The position numbers were made by a program, and so were the translations under genes. A DNA stretch of 64,000 nt from DATBLY01 sp963705545 (lineage in GTDB: Bacteria > Actinomycetota > UBA4738 > HRBIN12), in the NCBI GenBank assembly GCA_963705545.1, contig CAVPJX010000001.1, positions 1,488,001 to 1,552,000 on the forward strand, read 5' to 3'. Positions 33,153-44,707 of the stretch are shown piece by piece; within the stretch, counting starts at the first letter, position 1, and each line of letters opens with the position of its first letter. The notes beneath the pieces are model-generated. The model did no database searches and was not told the origin of the DNA. It saw only the letters and a list, made by a program, of their open reading frames with translations.

Positions 33153-34442
33153 ATGGCCCCCAGCCCCGCCCTGATCCGACGTCGCCTCATCCCGCTTACG
33201 CTCCTGCTCGCGCTGGCGATCACCACGATCCCCCAGGTCGGAGCCGGGGCAGGGGCCCTGCAGCATCGCCCGCCACGGTGGGCGCGGGTGGGCGAGGCCG
33301 GCGCCGGATCCCCTCGGATCCCCAGCGTGCTCCGGTCTCCGGCGACCGCCAAGCGTGCCGTCGTGTGGTCCGATCTGGACACCGAGGATCGCTGGGCGCG
33401 TGCGGCGATCGACCACGTCGGCGCGACGAACGACTGGATGCGGGACTTCGCGCCCGATCCCGACGGCCGCTACCCGTTCCAGCCAGCGACGATCGAGACG
33501 CGCAAGTACTTCGCGCGCGCCGTTGTGCGGGCGTTGGCACCGGGGGACGCGGTGGACCCGACCATCACGTTCGCCGATCTCGATCCGAGCGATCCGTTCT
33601 ACCCGTATGCGAACATCGCCGTCCAGCGCCGGTGGATGCGAAGGACCGCGGCCGGCGGGTTCGCGCCGGACGTCCCGGTGACCACGACGATGGTCCATCG
33701 TGTCCTGACGCTCGCCCTGGGGATGGCCCCGGCGATCAAGGCACTCAACCACCTGCACACGGAGGACGGCGTCACGTTCGACCTGCCGTCGAACTTCGGA
33801 TCGCTGCTGCTCGGGATGCGCCTCGGGCTCCGCTACAACAACCGCTCGGACGAATCGATGGATGTCGGACCGCGCACGCCCCTGTCCAGGGACCAGGTCG
33901 CCTACTCCCTGTTCCGCGCGACGACCCAACCGTCGTGGAGCGTCCCGGCACTGATCGAGGAGTACGAAGGGATCGCGCTCCCGAGCCTGTCCGAGGAGGT
34001 GCGTGCGATCGTCCAGTGGGGCGTCCGATACGTCGGCTATCCGTACGTTTGGGGCGGCGAATGGGGCTTGGCGTCGACCGCACAGCCGGTGCCCGGCTTC
34101 GATTGTTCAGGCCTGACGTGGTGGTTGATGCGCGCGAACGACGGGGGTGCGTGGGCCGTCGCCCCGCCCCGACCGTACTCCGGATGGACCCTCGCGGAGC
34201 GATCGAGCGCGGACATGGCCGCCACCGGGAAGCGCCTCACGTACGAGCAGCTCCAACCCGGTGATCTGATGTTCTACGACGGTGACGCCGACGGTCGCGT
34301 CGATCACGTCGACACGTTCGTCGGCAACGGCTGGGCGCTCGATTCGTCGAGCACACCCGGCGGCGTCACGCTCATGTGGGTGGGTGACGGCTGGTACCGG
34401 GACCACTTCGTCCACGGTCGCCGGATCCTGCAGAGCCTCTAG
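33153..34442 (+). CDS. Secreted SLH-domain NlpC/P60 cell-wall hydrolase
   Basis: A 429-residue exported protein. A signal peptide (LIPLTLLLALAITTIPQVGAGAG) precedes SLH-like repeats at about 70-270 (SDLDTEDRWARAAIDHV, then TFADLDPSDPFYPYANIAV and LSRDQVAYSLFRAT), which may hold the protein at the cell wall. The NlpC/P60 peptidase domain follows from about residue 285: GYPYVWGGEWG, catalytic C318 in GFDCSGLTWW, and H385 in DHVDTFVGNGW. It cleaves peptidoglycan stem peptides or turns over the envelope. It overlaps the convergent thioesterase by 4 nt. The long N-terminal linker has no recognisable motif. Confidence 0.85.
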   Translation: MAPSPALIRRRLIPLTLLLALAITTIPQVGAGAGALQHRPPRWARVGEAGAGSPRIPSVLRSPATAKRAVVWSDLDTEDRWARAAIDHVGATNDWMRDFAPDPDGRYPFQPATIETRKYFARAVVRALAPGDAVDPTITFADLDPSDPFYPYANIAVQRRWMRRTAAGGFAPDVPVTTTMVHRVLTLALGMAPAIKALNHLHTEDGVTFDLPSNFGSLLLGMRLGLRYNNRSDESMDVGPRTPLSRDQVAYSLFRATTQPSWSVPALIEEYEGIALPSLSEEVRAIVQWGVRYVGYPYVWGGEWGLASTAQPVPGFDCSGLTWWLMRANDGGAWAVAPPRPYSGWTLAERSSADMAATGKRLTYEQLQPGDLMFYDGDADGRVDHVDTFVGNGWALDSSSTPGGVTLMWVGDGWYRDHFVHGRRILQSL

Positions 34443-34870
34443 ATCGACGTACCCGTCGCTCGAGCCAGCGCGGCGCGTTCCACGTCGGTGAGCGGGCGCG
34501 AGCCCGGGCCGTCCGGAGCCCGCGGCACGACCACCGAAGACGCCTCCGCGGCGAGCGACCCGTCGAGCTTGCGGATCTCCTCCCGGGTGCGGACGCTGGA
34601 GCGACCGAACGACTCGATCCAGCATCGGACCACCACCGCTCGATCCTCGAGCCGCAGCTCGCTCCGGTAGTCGATCCCGACGTGCGCGAGCACGAAGTCC
34701 CACGTGTCCGCGACCTCACCCAGGATCGAGCTCACGCATCCGTCGCGGCACTCTTCCAGGTAGGTCAGGTAGACCGCGTTGTTCACGTGGCCGTACGCAT
34801 CGAGATCCCGCCAGCGGATCGGCAGCTGGACCTCGTTCGCGGTGGGGCCGGGATCGGCGAACCCTTCCAT
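34439..34870 (-). CDS. Acyl-CoA thioesterase, 4HBT hot-dog family
   Basis: A 143-residue hot-dog-fold thioesterase of the YbgC/4-hydroxybenzoyl-CoA type. The catalytic loop is RWRDLDAYGHVNNAVYLTYLEE, with the active aspartate before the tyrosine-glycine-histidine, followed by the FVLAHVGIDYRSELRLED strand region. It hydrolyses acyl-CoA thioesters; chain preference is unknown. The ATG at 34870 is chosen because the family signature begins 20 residues later; the open frame continues upstream into a proline/arginine-rich stretch without coding character. Confidence 0.85.
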   Translation of the reverse strand: MEGFADPGPTANEVQLPIRWRDLDAYGHVNNAVYLTYLEECRDGCVSSILGEVADTWDFVLAHVGIDYRSELRLEDRAVVVRCWIESFGRSSVRTREEIRKLDGSLAAEASSVVVPRAPDGPGSRPLTDVERAALARATGTSI

Positions 34871-35059
34871 CGGAGGCGCATCCTGCCATGGATCGCCACC
34901 CGTCGTCCGGGTGGGCCGCAGAAGCGGAACGGCCCGGATGGGGATCCGGGCCGTTCCAGCGGAGAGAGGGGCTCCACCTGGTCCTTCGCCGCACCCGGCG
35001 GTCGGGTTCATCCGACCCCGGGTGCAGATGTGGCGATCCCGTGACGGGCCGAACCCGGC

Positions 35060-36694
35060 TCAGCCGCCGCCGGCAGAGAGGCGTCGGTCGGCCACCGCAT
35101 GAGCCCGAGCCAGAGCCCGGCGGGAGCCGGTGACGGCCCCGAGGAACTCGTCGCGCCCCAAGGCCAGCAGCCGGAGGGGCGAGCTGGCCCGAACCGTCGC
35201 GGTCCTTGGGACGTCGCGGAGCAGGGCGATCTCGCCGAAATGGTCGCCGGGACCCAGCGATCGCACCGGGGCTCCGGCGATCGAGACGTCCGCGGTGCCG
35301 TCCACGATCACGTAGAAGCGGTCCCCGGCGTCGCCCTCGCGGATCACCACGGTGCCGTTCGGCATCTCCAGCGGGATCAGGTGCCACGAGAGCTCCTCGG
35401 CCACGTGCTCGGGCAGGGGCGAGAAGATCGGGATGCGGCGGAGCAGGGCGAGCTCCGGTCCGGGAACGATCGCGCGCGCGTCGATCCGCATGAGCCAGGG
35501 CCAGCATCCGAACGCCACGACGACCAGCAGCAGGCCGGCCGCCAGGATCGCTCCCTCGTCGCCGAACGCCTCCGTGAGGATCGGAACGGCCGCGGACCCG
35601 GCGGCGAGGCCCAGCATCAGCAACGCCTCTTGGAGGCCGAACACCCGCGCCAGCACGTCGTCGGGGATCGCCCGTTGCAGCAGCGTCCGCGCCGCGACGT
35701 CGAAGACGCTCCGCGCCGCGCCGCAGGCGAAGATCAACGCGAGGACCGGCCCCAGCCGGCCTGCCGACCCCGTGAGGGCGAGGGCCAGGCCGCATGCCGC
35801 CAGGCTGAGGCTCATCGCCGCCGACAGCCGGCCGCGGCCGGCCAGGGCGACCGCGCCGGCGGCTCCTACCAGACATCCCACCCCGAACGTCGAGCTGAGG
35901 AGCCCGACGCCCGAGCCGCCGACGGCGAGCAGTTCGATCGCGAGGACCGCGTAGAGCACGTCCAGCATCCCGATCAGGAAGTACTGCGATCCGCCGACGA
36001 CCAGCAGCAAGGTGGCGCCCGGCTCGCGTCGCAGCTCCCGGACGCCATGCATCGCGTCGCGGACCAGCGAGACCGGCTCCGACTCCTCGCCGACCGATGC
36101 GGGATCGCCGAGTACCCGCAGATGGGTCACACAGACCACGGCGCCGAGCATCGCGGCCGCCATCACCAGCAGGACGCCGGAAAGCCCGAGGCGGTCGAGG
36201 GTCAGCGCGACGAACCCGGGGCCGAGGAGCACCCCGAGCCCCTCCACCATCGACGAGGACGCGTTCGCGGCCGTGAGCTGCTCAGGGGTCTCCGCCAGCT
36301 GTGGGAGGATCGCGTTGTGAACGGGCCTCGTGAGCGTGACCGCGCAGCTCGAGGCGATCGCGACCGCGTACGCGAGGACGGCCGGTCCCGACCACATCGC
36401 GATCGCCAGGCCGGCGCAGATCGCCGCCTGGATCAGGTACCCGGCGCGGAGCGCGCGGTCGCGGCGCATCCGGTCGCCGACCGTCGCAGCGACGGGGGCG
36501 AAGAGGGCCGCGGGGACCAGTAGGGCCACGAGCGCGGTGCCCGCCTCGCGCGCACCCCCTCGCTCGTACGCGTAGATCGTCACGACGATCCATACGGCGT
36601 ACTCCTGCGCGCTGAACAGGAAGAACGCCGCGAGGACACGACGGAGGGAGGCGTTGCGCAACCCAGCCCGGAGCGCCTCGACCGACCCGCTCAT
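35060..36694 (-). CDS. MFS transporter fused to a C-terminal cyclic-nucleotide-binding domain
   Basis: A 544-residue fusion. Residues about 1-400 form a 12-helix major facilitator protein (FFLFSAQEYAVW, DRMRRDRALRAGYLIQA, then GVGLLSSTFGVGCLVGA). Residues about 420-530 form a cNMP-binding domain: LLRRIPIFSPLPEHVAEEL, VVIREGDAGDRFYVIVDG, LGPGDHFGEIALLRDVPRTATVRA. The phosphate-binding cassette FGEIALLRDVPRTATV includes the conserved glutamate and arginine, so real cyclic nucleotide binding is plausible. The start at 36694 has a GGAGGGG ribosome-binding site. A perfect hairpin stands at 36703-36735, immediately upstream. Confidence 0.88.
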   Translation of the reverse strand: MSGSVEALRAGLRNASLRRVLAAFFLFSAQEYAVWIVVTIYAYERGGAREAGTALVALLVPAALFAPVAATVGDRMRRDRALRAGYLIQAAICAGLAIAMWSGPAVLAYAVAIASSCAVTLTRPVHNAILPQLAETPEQLTAANASSSMVEGLGVLLGPGFVALTLDRLGLSGVLLVMAAAMLGAVVCVTHLRVLGDPASVGEESEPVSLVRDAMHGVRELRREPGATLLLVVGGSQYFLIGMLDVLYAVLAIELLAVGGSGVGLLSSTFGVGCLVGAAGAVALAGRGRLSAAMSLSLAACGLALALTGSAGRLGPVLALIFACGAARSVFDVAARTLLQRAIPDDVLARVFGLQEALLMLGLAAGSAAVPILTEAFGDEGAILAAGLLLVVVAFGCWPWLMRIDARAIVPGPELALLRRIPIFSPLPEHVAEELSWHLIPLEMPNGTVVIREGDAGDRFYVIVDGTADVSIAGAPVRSLGPGDHFGEIALLRDVPRTATVRASSPLRLLALGRDEFLGAVTGSRRALARAHAVADRRLSAGGG

Positions 36695-36702
36695 ATCCCC
36701 TC

Positions 36703-36735
36703 CGTGGCCGGTCATCGTGCCGATGACCGGCCACG
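36703..36735. promoter_or_regulatory. Perfect 15-bp palindrome just upstream of the MFS-cNMP gene
   Basis: Arms 36703-36717 and 36721-36735 with a 3-nt loop, starting 9 nt upstream of the ATG and next to its ribosome-binding site. It could be an operator, an attenuating hairpin, or a second terminator for groEL readthrough. Confidence 0.5.
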
Positions 36736-36753
36736 CGGTCAAGCCGGGAAGAC

Positions 36754-36785
36754 GCGAACGGGGCCCCCGAAGGGGCCCCGTTCGC
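36754..36785 (-). terminator. groEL terminator
   Basis: Perfect 14-bp hairpin, arms 36754-36767 and 36772-36785, with a CGAA loop on the plus strand. It starts 18 nt after the groEL stop. There is no T tract. Confidence 0.7.
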
Positions 36786-36802
36786 TTCAAGCGTGCGTGG
36801 AC

Positions 36803-38422
<1,620 letters not shown>

Positions 38423-38501
38423 CCGTTCCCTCCTCCTTGGTCGTTGGCTCCGTCCTGGCCTCGATGCGGCCGTTCCGGTTCTCAGCCTGCGTTGCCGACT
38501 G

Positions 38502-38528
38502 CTAGCACTCGGCCCTGCCGAGTGCTAA
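38502..38528. promoter_or_regulatory. CIRCE element upstream of groEL
   Basis: CTAGCACTC-N9-GAGTGCTAA matches the HrcA operator consensus (TTAGCACTC-N9-GAGTGCTAA) at all but one position. It lies between the groEL promoter and start codon. Confidence 0.95.
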
Positions 38529-38530
38529 TG

Positions 38531-38561
38531 ATTCTAGCGGCTCGCCCCCCGAGGATGGCAA
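38531..38561 (-). promoter_or_regulatory. Possible groEL promoter
   Basis: On the minus strand, TTGCCA (38561-38556) and TAGAAT (38536-38531) are separated by 19 nt. CIRCE begins 2 nt downstream of the -10 box, so repressor binding would cover the transcription start. Confidence 0.5.
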
Positions 38562-38631
38562 CCCCCTCCGGACGTCGCGGGCCTCCGCAGCTACGCTCCC
38601 GTCCCCGAACGCGACCGAGCGGAGGCCTCCA

Positions 38632-40404
38632 GTGCACGACGAACCGAGGTGGGAGCGGCGGTTCCGGGCGCCGCAGATCGGGTTCCCCGCCTGGTCCGCG
38701 GCCTTCCCCGACGTGCTCGCGTTCGTGTCCAACGAGAGCGGCGCATGGCAGGCGTGGAGCCTCGACCTGGCGACGAACGAACGCCGCCAGATCACCGACG
38801 AGCCCGTCGGCGTGGAGACGGTGCTCGTGGTCCCGGACGGCCGGATCGTCTGGTGGCAGGACGACGTCGGAGACGAGCGAGGCCGGTGGATGGCGTGGTC
38901 GGCCGGCGAGGATGCCGCACGAACGCTGATCTCGGCGGTTCCGCATGGATGGTCCGAGGGGATCGGAACCGCGGATGGCGCGATGGCGCTCGGGATCGCG
39001 ACGGACGACGCCTACCTGATCTACCTGGTGCCCGCTGGCGAAGAACCGCGGCTGATCCGCTCGAGCCCGACGTATCTCGCGCTGGGCGGCCTCGCGTCTC
39101 CGCATCTCGGCGGGATCTCGGCGGACGGGAGCCTGGTCTGTGTCCGCCATATCGAGGGGCGGGATCTCGCGCACGAGGCACTCCGCGTGTTCGACCGAAC
39201 GGGGCGGGTCGTGGGCGACCTGGCGGATGAGGGCGCGAGCCTGGACCCGGCATCCTGGAGCCCGGTCGCGGGCGATCAGCGGCTCGCACTGACCTCGGAG
39301 CTCGGCGCCTTCGAACGGCCCGCGATCTGGGACCTGGGCAGCGGGGAGCGTCGGGACCTCGTCATCGAGCTCCCCGGCGCGGTCATCCCGTTGACGTGGT
39401 GGCCAGATGGGTCGGCGCTCCTCGCGAAGCACGAGTACGAGGGGCGGGATCAGCTCGTTCGCGTCGAGCTCCCCTCGGGGAGCACCTTCGTCGTGGCGGA
39501 CACCGGGGGATACCTGTCGGGAGCTGCGGTGCGACCGGACGGGGACGTCTGGTTCCTCACCGAGCACGGCCAAGATCCACCGCGGGTCGTTTCGGCCCGT
39601 GGTGATGAGATCCTCGCGCCGCCGGGCCCGAGGGCGCCGGGAGGTCGTCGCGCCGAGCCGATCTGGGCGCCGGGGCCGGGCGGCCCGGTGCAGGCGTTCG
39701 TCGTGACGCCCGACGGCGACGGCCCTTGGCCCACGGTCCTCTCGGTCCACGGCGGTCCGGAGTGGCACGAGCGCGATCGCTACGATCCCGAGACGCAGGC
39801 CCTCGTGGATGCCGGCTACGCGGTGGCGATGCCCAACTACCGGGGGTCCACCGGCTACGGCGTGACGTTCCGGCGCGCCCTGATCGGCAACCCGTGGTTC
39901 CCCGAAACGGAGGACGTGATCGCCACGCTGGACTCGTTGATCGCGCGCGGCGTCACGGATCCCGGCCGCGTCGCGTTCGCGGGATGGTCGTGGGGCGGGT
40001 GCCTCGCGTGCCTCGCGGCCGGGCTGCATCCGGATCGGTTCGCGGCCGTGTTCGCCGGGATCCCCTCGGGGGACTTCGTGGCCGCGCATCACGCCTGCAT
40101 GCCGGAGCTCCGCGCCTACGACCTCGCCCTGTACGGTGGCGGCCCCGACGAGCTGCCCGACATCTGGGCTGAACGGAACCCGATGACCTATGTGGATCGC
40201 GTGCGGGCACCGGTCTTGGTGATCGCCGGGCAGCACGACCCGCGATGCCCGCCCGAAGGGATCACGCCCTGGACCGACGCGCTCCTCGCTCGCGGCGTCC
40301 CGGTCGAGGCCCACTTCTACGCGGAAGGGCACCACGCGAACCGCATCGACGAACAGGTCGACCACATGCGCCGGATCCTGGACTTCTTCGGCCGCTACGT
40401 CTGA
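38632..40404 (+). CDS. S9 family peptidase (acylaminoacyl-peptidase / prolyl oligopeptidase type)
   Basis: A 590-residue serine peptidase. An N-terminal seven-bladed propeller (to about residue 330) restricts substrate size, and the C-terminal alpha/beta-hydrolase holds the triad. The triad comprises the serine in AGWSWGGCLA, the aspartate in IAGQHDPRCPPE and the histidine in YAEGHHANRI. The oxyanion segment is VHGGPEWHERD. It releases short peptides or acyl amino acids in the cytoplasm; no signal peptide is seen. The start is a GTG after a GGAGG ribosome-binding site. Unlike the second S9 gene in this window (25306-27267), its frame is intact, so it may carry the function alone. Confidence 0.9.
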   Translation: MHDEPRWERRFRAPQIGFPAWSAAFPDVLAFVSNESGAWQAWSLDLATNERRQITDEPVGVETVLVVPDGRIVWWQDDVGDERGRWMAWSAGEDAARTLISAVPHGWSEGIGTADGAMALGIATDDAYLIYLVPAGEEPRLIRSSPTYLALGGLASPHLGGISADGSLVCVRHIEGRDLAHEALRVFDRTGRVVGDLADEGASLDPASWSPVAGDQRLALTSELGAFERPAIWDLGSGERRDLVIELPGAVIPLTWWPDGSALLAKHEYEGRDQLVRVELPSGSTFVVADTGGYLSGAAVRPDGDVWFLTEHGQDPPRVVSARGDEILAPPGPRAPGGRRAEPIWAPGPGGPVQAFVVTPDGDGPWPTVLSVHGGPEWHERDRYDPETQALVDAGYAVAMPNYRGSTGYGVTFRRALIGNPWFPETEDVIATLDSLIARGVTDPGRVAFAGWSWGGCLACLAAGLHPDRFAAVFAGIPSGDFVAAHHACMPELRAYDLALYGGGPDELPDIWAERNPMTYVDRVRAPVLVIAGQHDPRCPPEGITPWTDALLARGVPVEAHFYAEGHHANRIDEQVDHMRRILDFFGRYV

Positions 40405-40411
40405 GCCCCGG

Positions 40412-42373
<1,962 letters not shown>

Positions 42374-42494
42374 GTCTGCGCCTCCATCTCTCGCGAGAGG
42401 CCGCATCGTACGAGGGTTCCCCCGCCCGTGCGACCCGACCGGGAACGCCCGTGGTGCTTGCAACCGCCCTCCCAGGGCCTCACCATCGCCGCAG

Positions 42495-42513
42495 GGCCGC
42501 CCTAGGGGCGGCC
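42495..42513. other. Short GC hairpin in the leader of the DUF5679 gene
   Basis: Arms GGCCGCCC (42495-42502) and GGGCGGCC (42506-42513) with a 3-nt loop, about 30 nt before the GTG start. Its role is unclear. Confidence 0.35.
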
Positions 42514-42543
42514 TTCGAGACGCACGGGGGAAGGAGGCAGGCG

Positions 42544-42714
42544 GTGGCGCAGTACGAGGGCTACTGCATGAAGTGCCGCACGAAGCGCACGTTCGAGGGC
42601 CAGGTGGTCACGCTCAAGAACGGTCGCCCCGCGGCGCAAGGCAAGTGCCCGGTGTGCGGAACCACGCTCACCCGGATCCTGGGCAAGGCCGAGGCGGAGG
42701 CCGCGAAGGGCTGA
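42544..42714 (+). CDS. DUF5679 small zinc-ribbon protein
   Basis: A 56-residue protein with two CxxC knuckles (CMKC near residue 8 and CPVC near residue 36), arranged as a zinc ribbon around a VVTLKNGRPAAQGKC core. This matches the DUF5679 pattern known from actinobacteria and other high-GC bacteria; function is unknown, but such ribbons often bind nucleic acid or ribosomes. The GTG start has an AAGGAGG ribosome-binding site 8 nt upstream. It ends 4 nt before the stop of the convergent Rrf2 gene. Confidence 0.82.
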   Translation: MAQYEGYCMKCRTKRTFEGQVVTLKNGRPAAQGKCPVCGTTLTRILGKAEAEAAKG

Positions 42715-42718
42715 CCCG

Positions 42719-43192
42719 CTAGTTCGAACCCGAGAGCAGCTGCTCCGGCGCGAAGATCACCGTGGCCGGAGCGATCCGTTGGTGGCGGGCCGCGAGGTCC
42801 GCCACCGTCGTCGTTGCGAACACCTGCTGGACGGCGCGCGCCACGTCCGCCCAGAACCCCTGGAGTCCGCAGCGGGAATCCTGGAAGCACGTGTGATCCG
42901 AGGGCTCCAGGCAGAACATCGGGAAGATCTGGCCCTCGATCGCGTCTGCGATCTCGGCCACGGTGATGTCGGCCGGGTCGCGGGCGATCCGACAGCCGCC
43001 CCCCGCCCCACGGAAGCTCTCGACCAAACCGGCCTTCGAGAGCGCCCCGAGCTGCTGCTCCAGGAACCGGACCGGGACCTGTTGCCGTTCGGCGATCTCA
43101 CGGGCAGGGATGAGGGCTCCCCGGTCCCGGCGCTGGGCGAGCTCGATCATCGCGCGCATCGCGTATTCGAGCTTCTGAGACACCTTCAGCAC
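42719..43192 (-). CDS. Rrf2 family transcriptional regulator with Fe-S cysteines
   Basis: A 157-residue winged-helix regulator. The DNA-binding part shows KLEYAMRAMIELAQRR, IPAREIAERQQVPVRFLEQQLGAL and the wing GAGGGCRIAR. Three cysteines follow as C-x7-C-x5-C in CLEPSDHTCFQDSRC, the layout of cluster-binding Rrf2 proteins (IscR, NsrR, RsrR), so redox, iron or nitric oxide sensing is likely. No isc/suf genes are adjacent, so it may control the divergent response-regulator gene or distant targets. The start is a GTG with a GGGGAGG ribosome-binding site. Confidence 0.88.
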   Translation of the reverse strand: MLKVSQKLEYAMRAMIELAQRRDRGALIPAREIAERQQVPVRFLEQQLGALSKAGLVESFRGAGGGCRIARDPADITVAEIADAIEGQIFPMFCLEPSDHTCFQDSRCGLQGFWADVARAVQQVFATTTVADLAARHQRIAPATVIFAPEQLLSGSN

Positions 43193-43317
43193 GCTGTCGT
43201 TCCTCCCCGGCCAGGGTAGCCCATCTCCCAGGTTCCAGGTATCAACGCGTCGCCCGATCGGCCGACACTGGTACGTAGGGGGAGGCCGAAACCCCCGAGG
43301 AAGGAGCGAAGGGATCG

Positions 43318-43752
43318 ATGGCCCGCGTCCTCGTCGTCGACGACGAACCCGATGTCCTGCTGCTCTGCCGCGTCAACCTGCAGCACGCCGGCCACGAGGT
43401 CTTCGAGGCCGGCGACGGAGCGCTCGCGATCGAGCTGGCGCGCCGAGAGCTCCCCGACGCGATCGTCCTCGACCTGATGCTCCCCCAGATCGGGGGATAC
43501 GAGGTCCTGGAGGCGCTGCGGTCCGAGGATGCCACGCGTGAGATCCCGGTCTGCGTGCTGACCGCGAAGGCGCAGCTGGAGGACAAGATCCGATGCTGGC
43601 AGGAGGGCGCGTCCGAATTCATGACCAAGCCGTTCTCGCCAGCTGCGCTGACCGAGCTGCTCGAGATGCTGATCGCGATGGGTCCGCAGGAGCGACGCGA
43701 ACGCCGCGAGGAGACCGTCCGGAGGCTGCTCGACGAGCCGGTCTGGCGCTAG
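43318..43752 (+). CDS. Single-domain response regulator (CheY-like)
   Basis: A 144-residue receiver domain with no output domain. Acidic pocket DDEPD near residue 8, phosphoacceptor D52 in VLDLMLPQIGG, and the conserved K104 in FMTKPF are all in place. A short basic helix follows (ERRERREETVRRLL). Such proteins act by binding partners, in relays with kinases. A large GAF-PAS histidine kinase lies 1 kb downstream and could be its partner, though other genes separate them. An AAGGAGC ribosome-binding site precedes the ATG. It overlaps the convergent LytR_C gene by 4 nt. Confidence 0.9.
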   Translation: MARVLVVDDEPDVLLLCRVNLQHAGHEVFEAGDGALAIELARRELPDAIVLDLMLPQIGGYEVLEALRSEDATREIPVCVLTAKAQLEDKIRCWQEGASEFMTKPFSPAALTELLEMLIAMGPQERRERREETVRRLLDEPVWR

Positions 43753-44297
43753 GCGTTGCCCTGGAGGGACTCCAGGTAGTCCACCCCGAGGATGACGACC
43801 ACGTCGACGCTGGGGTCCACGTCGCCTACCTCCTCGCTCAGCACCTTGACCTTCGCGCCCGGGAAGTAGGTCTCGGCCAGGTAGGTCGCGTCCGACTTGT
43901 TCTGCGCGCGGTCCGGGCCCCCGCGGAAGTACACGACCGTTTCGGCGACGGGTGGCGAGGGCACGTTCCCGGGATCCGCGGGCGTGCTGTACCCGTCGTC
44001 CTCGAGCGACTGCTGGATCTCTGCGGCGAGGCCCGTCTCGTTCGTCCCGTTGAAGACCTGGACCGTCACGCCCTCGATCTGCGGGCTCGGGGTCACGCGC
44101 GGGCTCGGCGTGCTCGACGGGGACGGTGACGCCGAGCCCGTTGGCCCCGTCGGTCCGGTGGGCGTGATCGCCCCGCCGCCGTCAGGCACCGCGCTGGTGC
44201 CCGAATCGGCGAACCCGTTCCAGAGGATCGCCACGCCGGCGATCACCAGGGCCACGATGATCACGATCCGGGCGGTGCCGATGTTCACGCCGGGCAT
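43749..44297 (-). CDS. Membrane-anchored LytR_C domain protein
   Basis: A 182-residue protein with one N-terminal transmembrane anchor (residues about 9-28), a Thr/Pro/Ser-rich linker (PTGPTGPTG, then SPSPSSTPSP) and a C-terminal LytR_C domain (VQVFNGTNETGLAAEIQQSLEDDGY, then VILGVDY). This domain occurs in LytR-CpsA-Psr glycopolymer ligases and, alone, in mycobacterial VirR. It probably works outside the membrane in envelope assembly. It follows the DUF3263 gene in the same order as Rv0430-Rv0431 of Mycobacterium tuberculosis, which supports the assignment. Confidence 0.85.
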   Translation of the reverse strand: MPGVNIGTARIVIIVALVIAGVAILWNGFADSGTSAVPDGGGAITPTGPTGPTGSASPSPSSTPSPRVTPSPQIEGVTVQVFNGTNETGLAAEIQQSLEDDGYSTPADPGNVPSPPVAETVVYFRGGPDRAQNKSDATYLAETYFPGAKVKVLSEEVGDVDPSVDVVVILGVDYLESLQGNA

Positions 44298-44341
44298 CCT
44301 ATCCGAAGCTCAGGCGCCGAGGGTCGGGCGCCCCCGGCGCC

Positions 44342-44629
44342 TCAGACCCGGATCCCGAGACGCCCGGCGACGCGCTTGCGACGACGGGCCTCCCGGATGC
44401 GCCGAAGTCGCCGGGTGAGCATCGGGTCGTACGCGAGCGCATCGGATCGATCGATCAGCCGGTTCAGCTGCTGGTGGTACCGCGCGGGCGAGATCCCGAA
44501 CCGCTCGCGGATGGCCCGCTCCTTGGGGACCCCGAGCTTCCAGGCCTCTCGCTCGAAGTCGAGCAACGCACGCTCGCGCTCGTCGAGCGCCACAGCGTCG
44601 CCCGCCCGCTCCCCGGTCCGAGTCGGCAT
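44342..44629 (-). CDS. DUF3263 protein
   Basis: A 95-residue basic protein of the actinobacterial DUF3263 family. The core reads LDFEREAWKLGVPKERAIRERFGISPARYHQQLNRLID, which looks like a helix-turn-helix with a recognition segment (GISPARYHQQL). A DPMLTRRLRRIREARRRKR tail follows, so DNA binding is likely. It lies 44 nt upstream of the LytR_C gene in the same direction and may regulate or simply be cotranscribed with it. Confidence 0.85.
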   Translation of the reverse strand: MPTRTGERAGDAVALDERERALLDFEREAWKLGVPKERAIRERFGISPARYHQQLNRLIDRSDALAYDPMLTRRLRRIREARRRKRVAGRLGIRV

Positions 44630-44707
44630 CTCCTGCGGAGGCTAGCAACCGTCCCCAGCGGTTCAAGCACCCGATGCGCCTGCTAACGCTCGGCTCCCGA
44701 GCGACCG

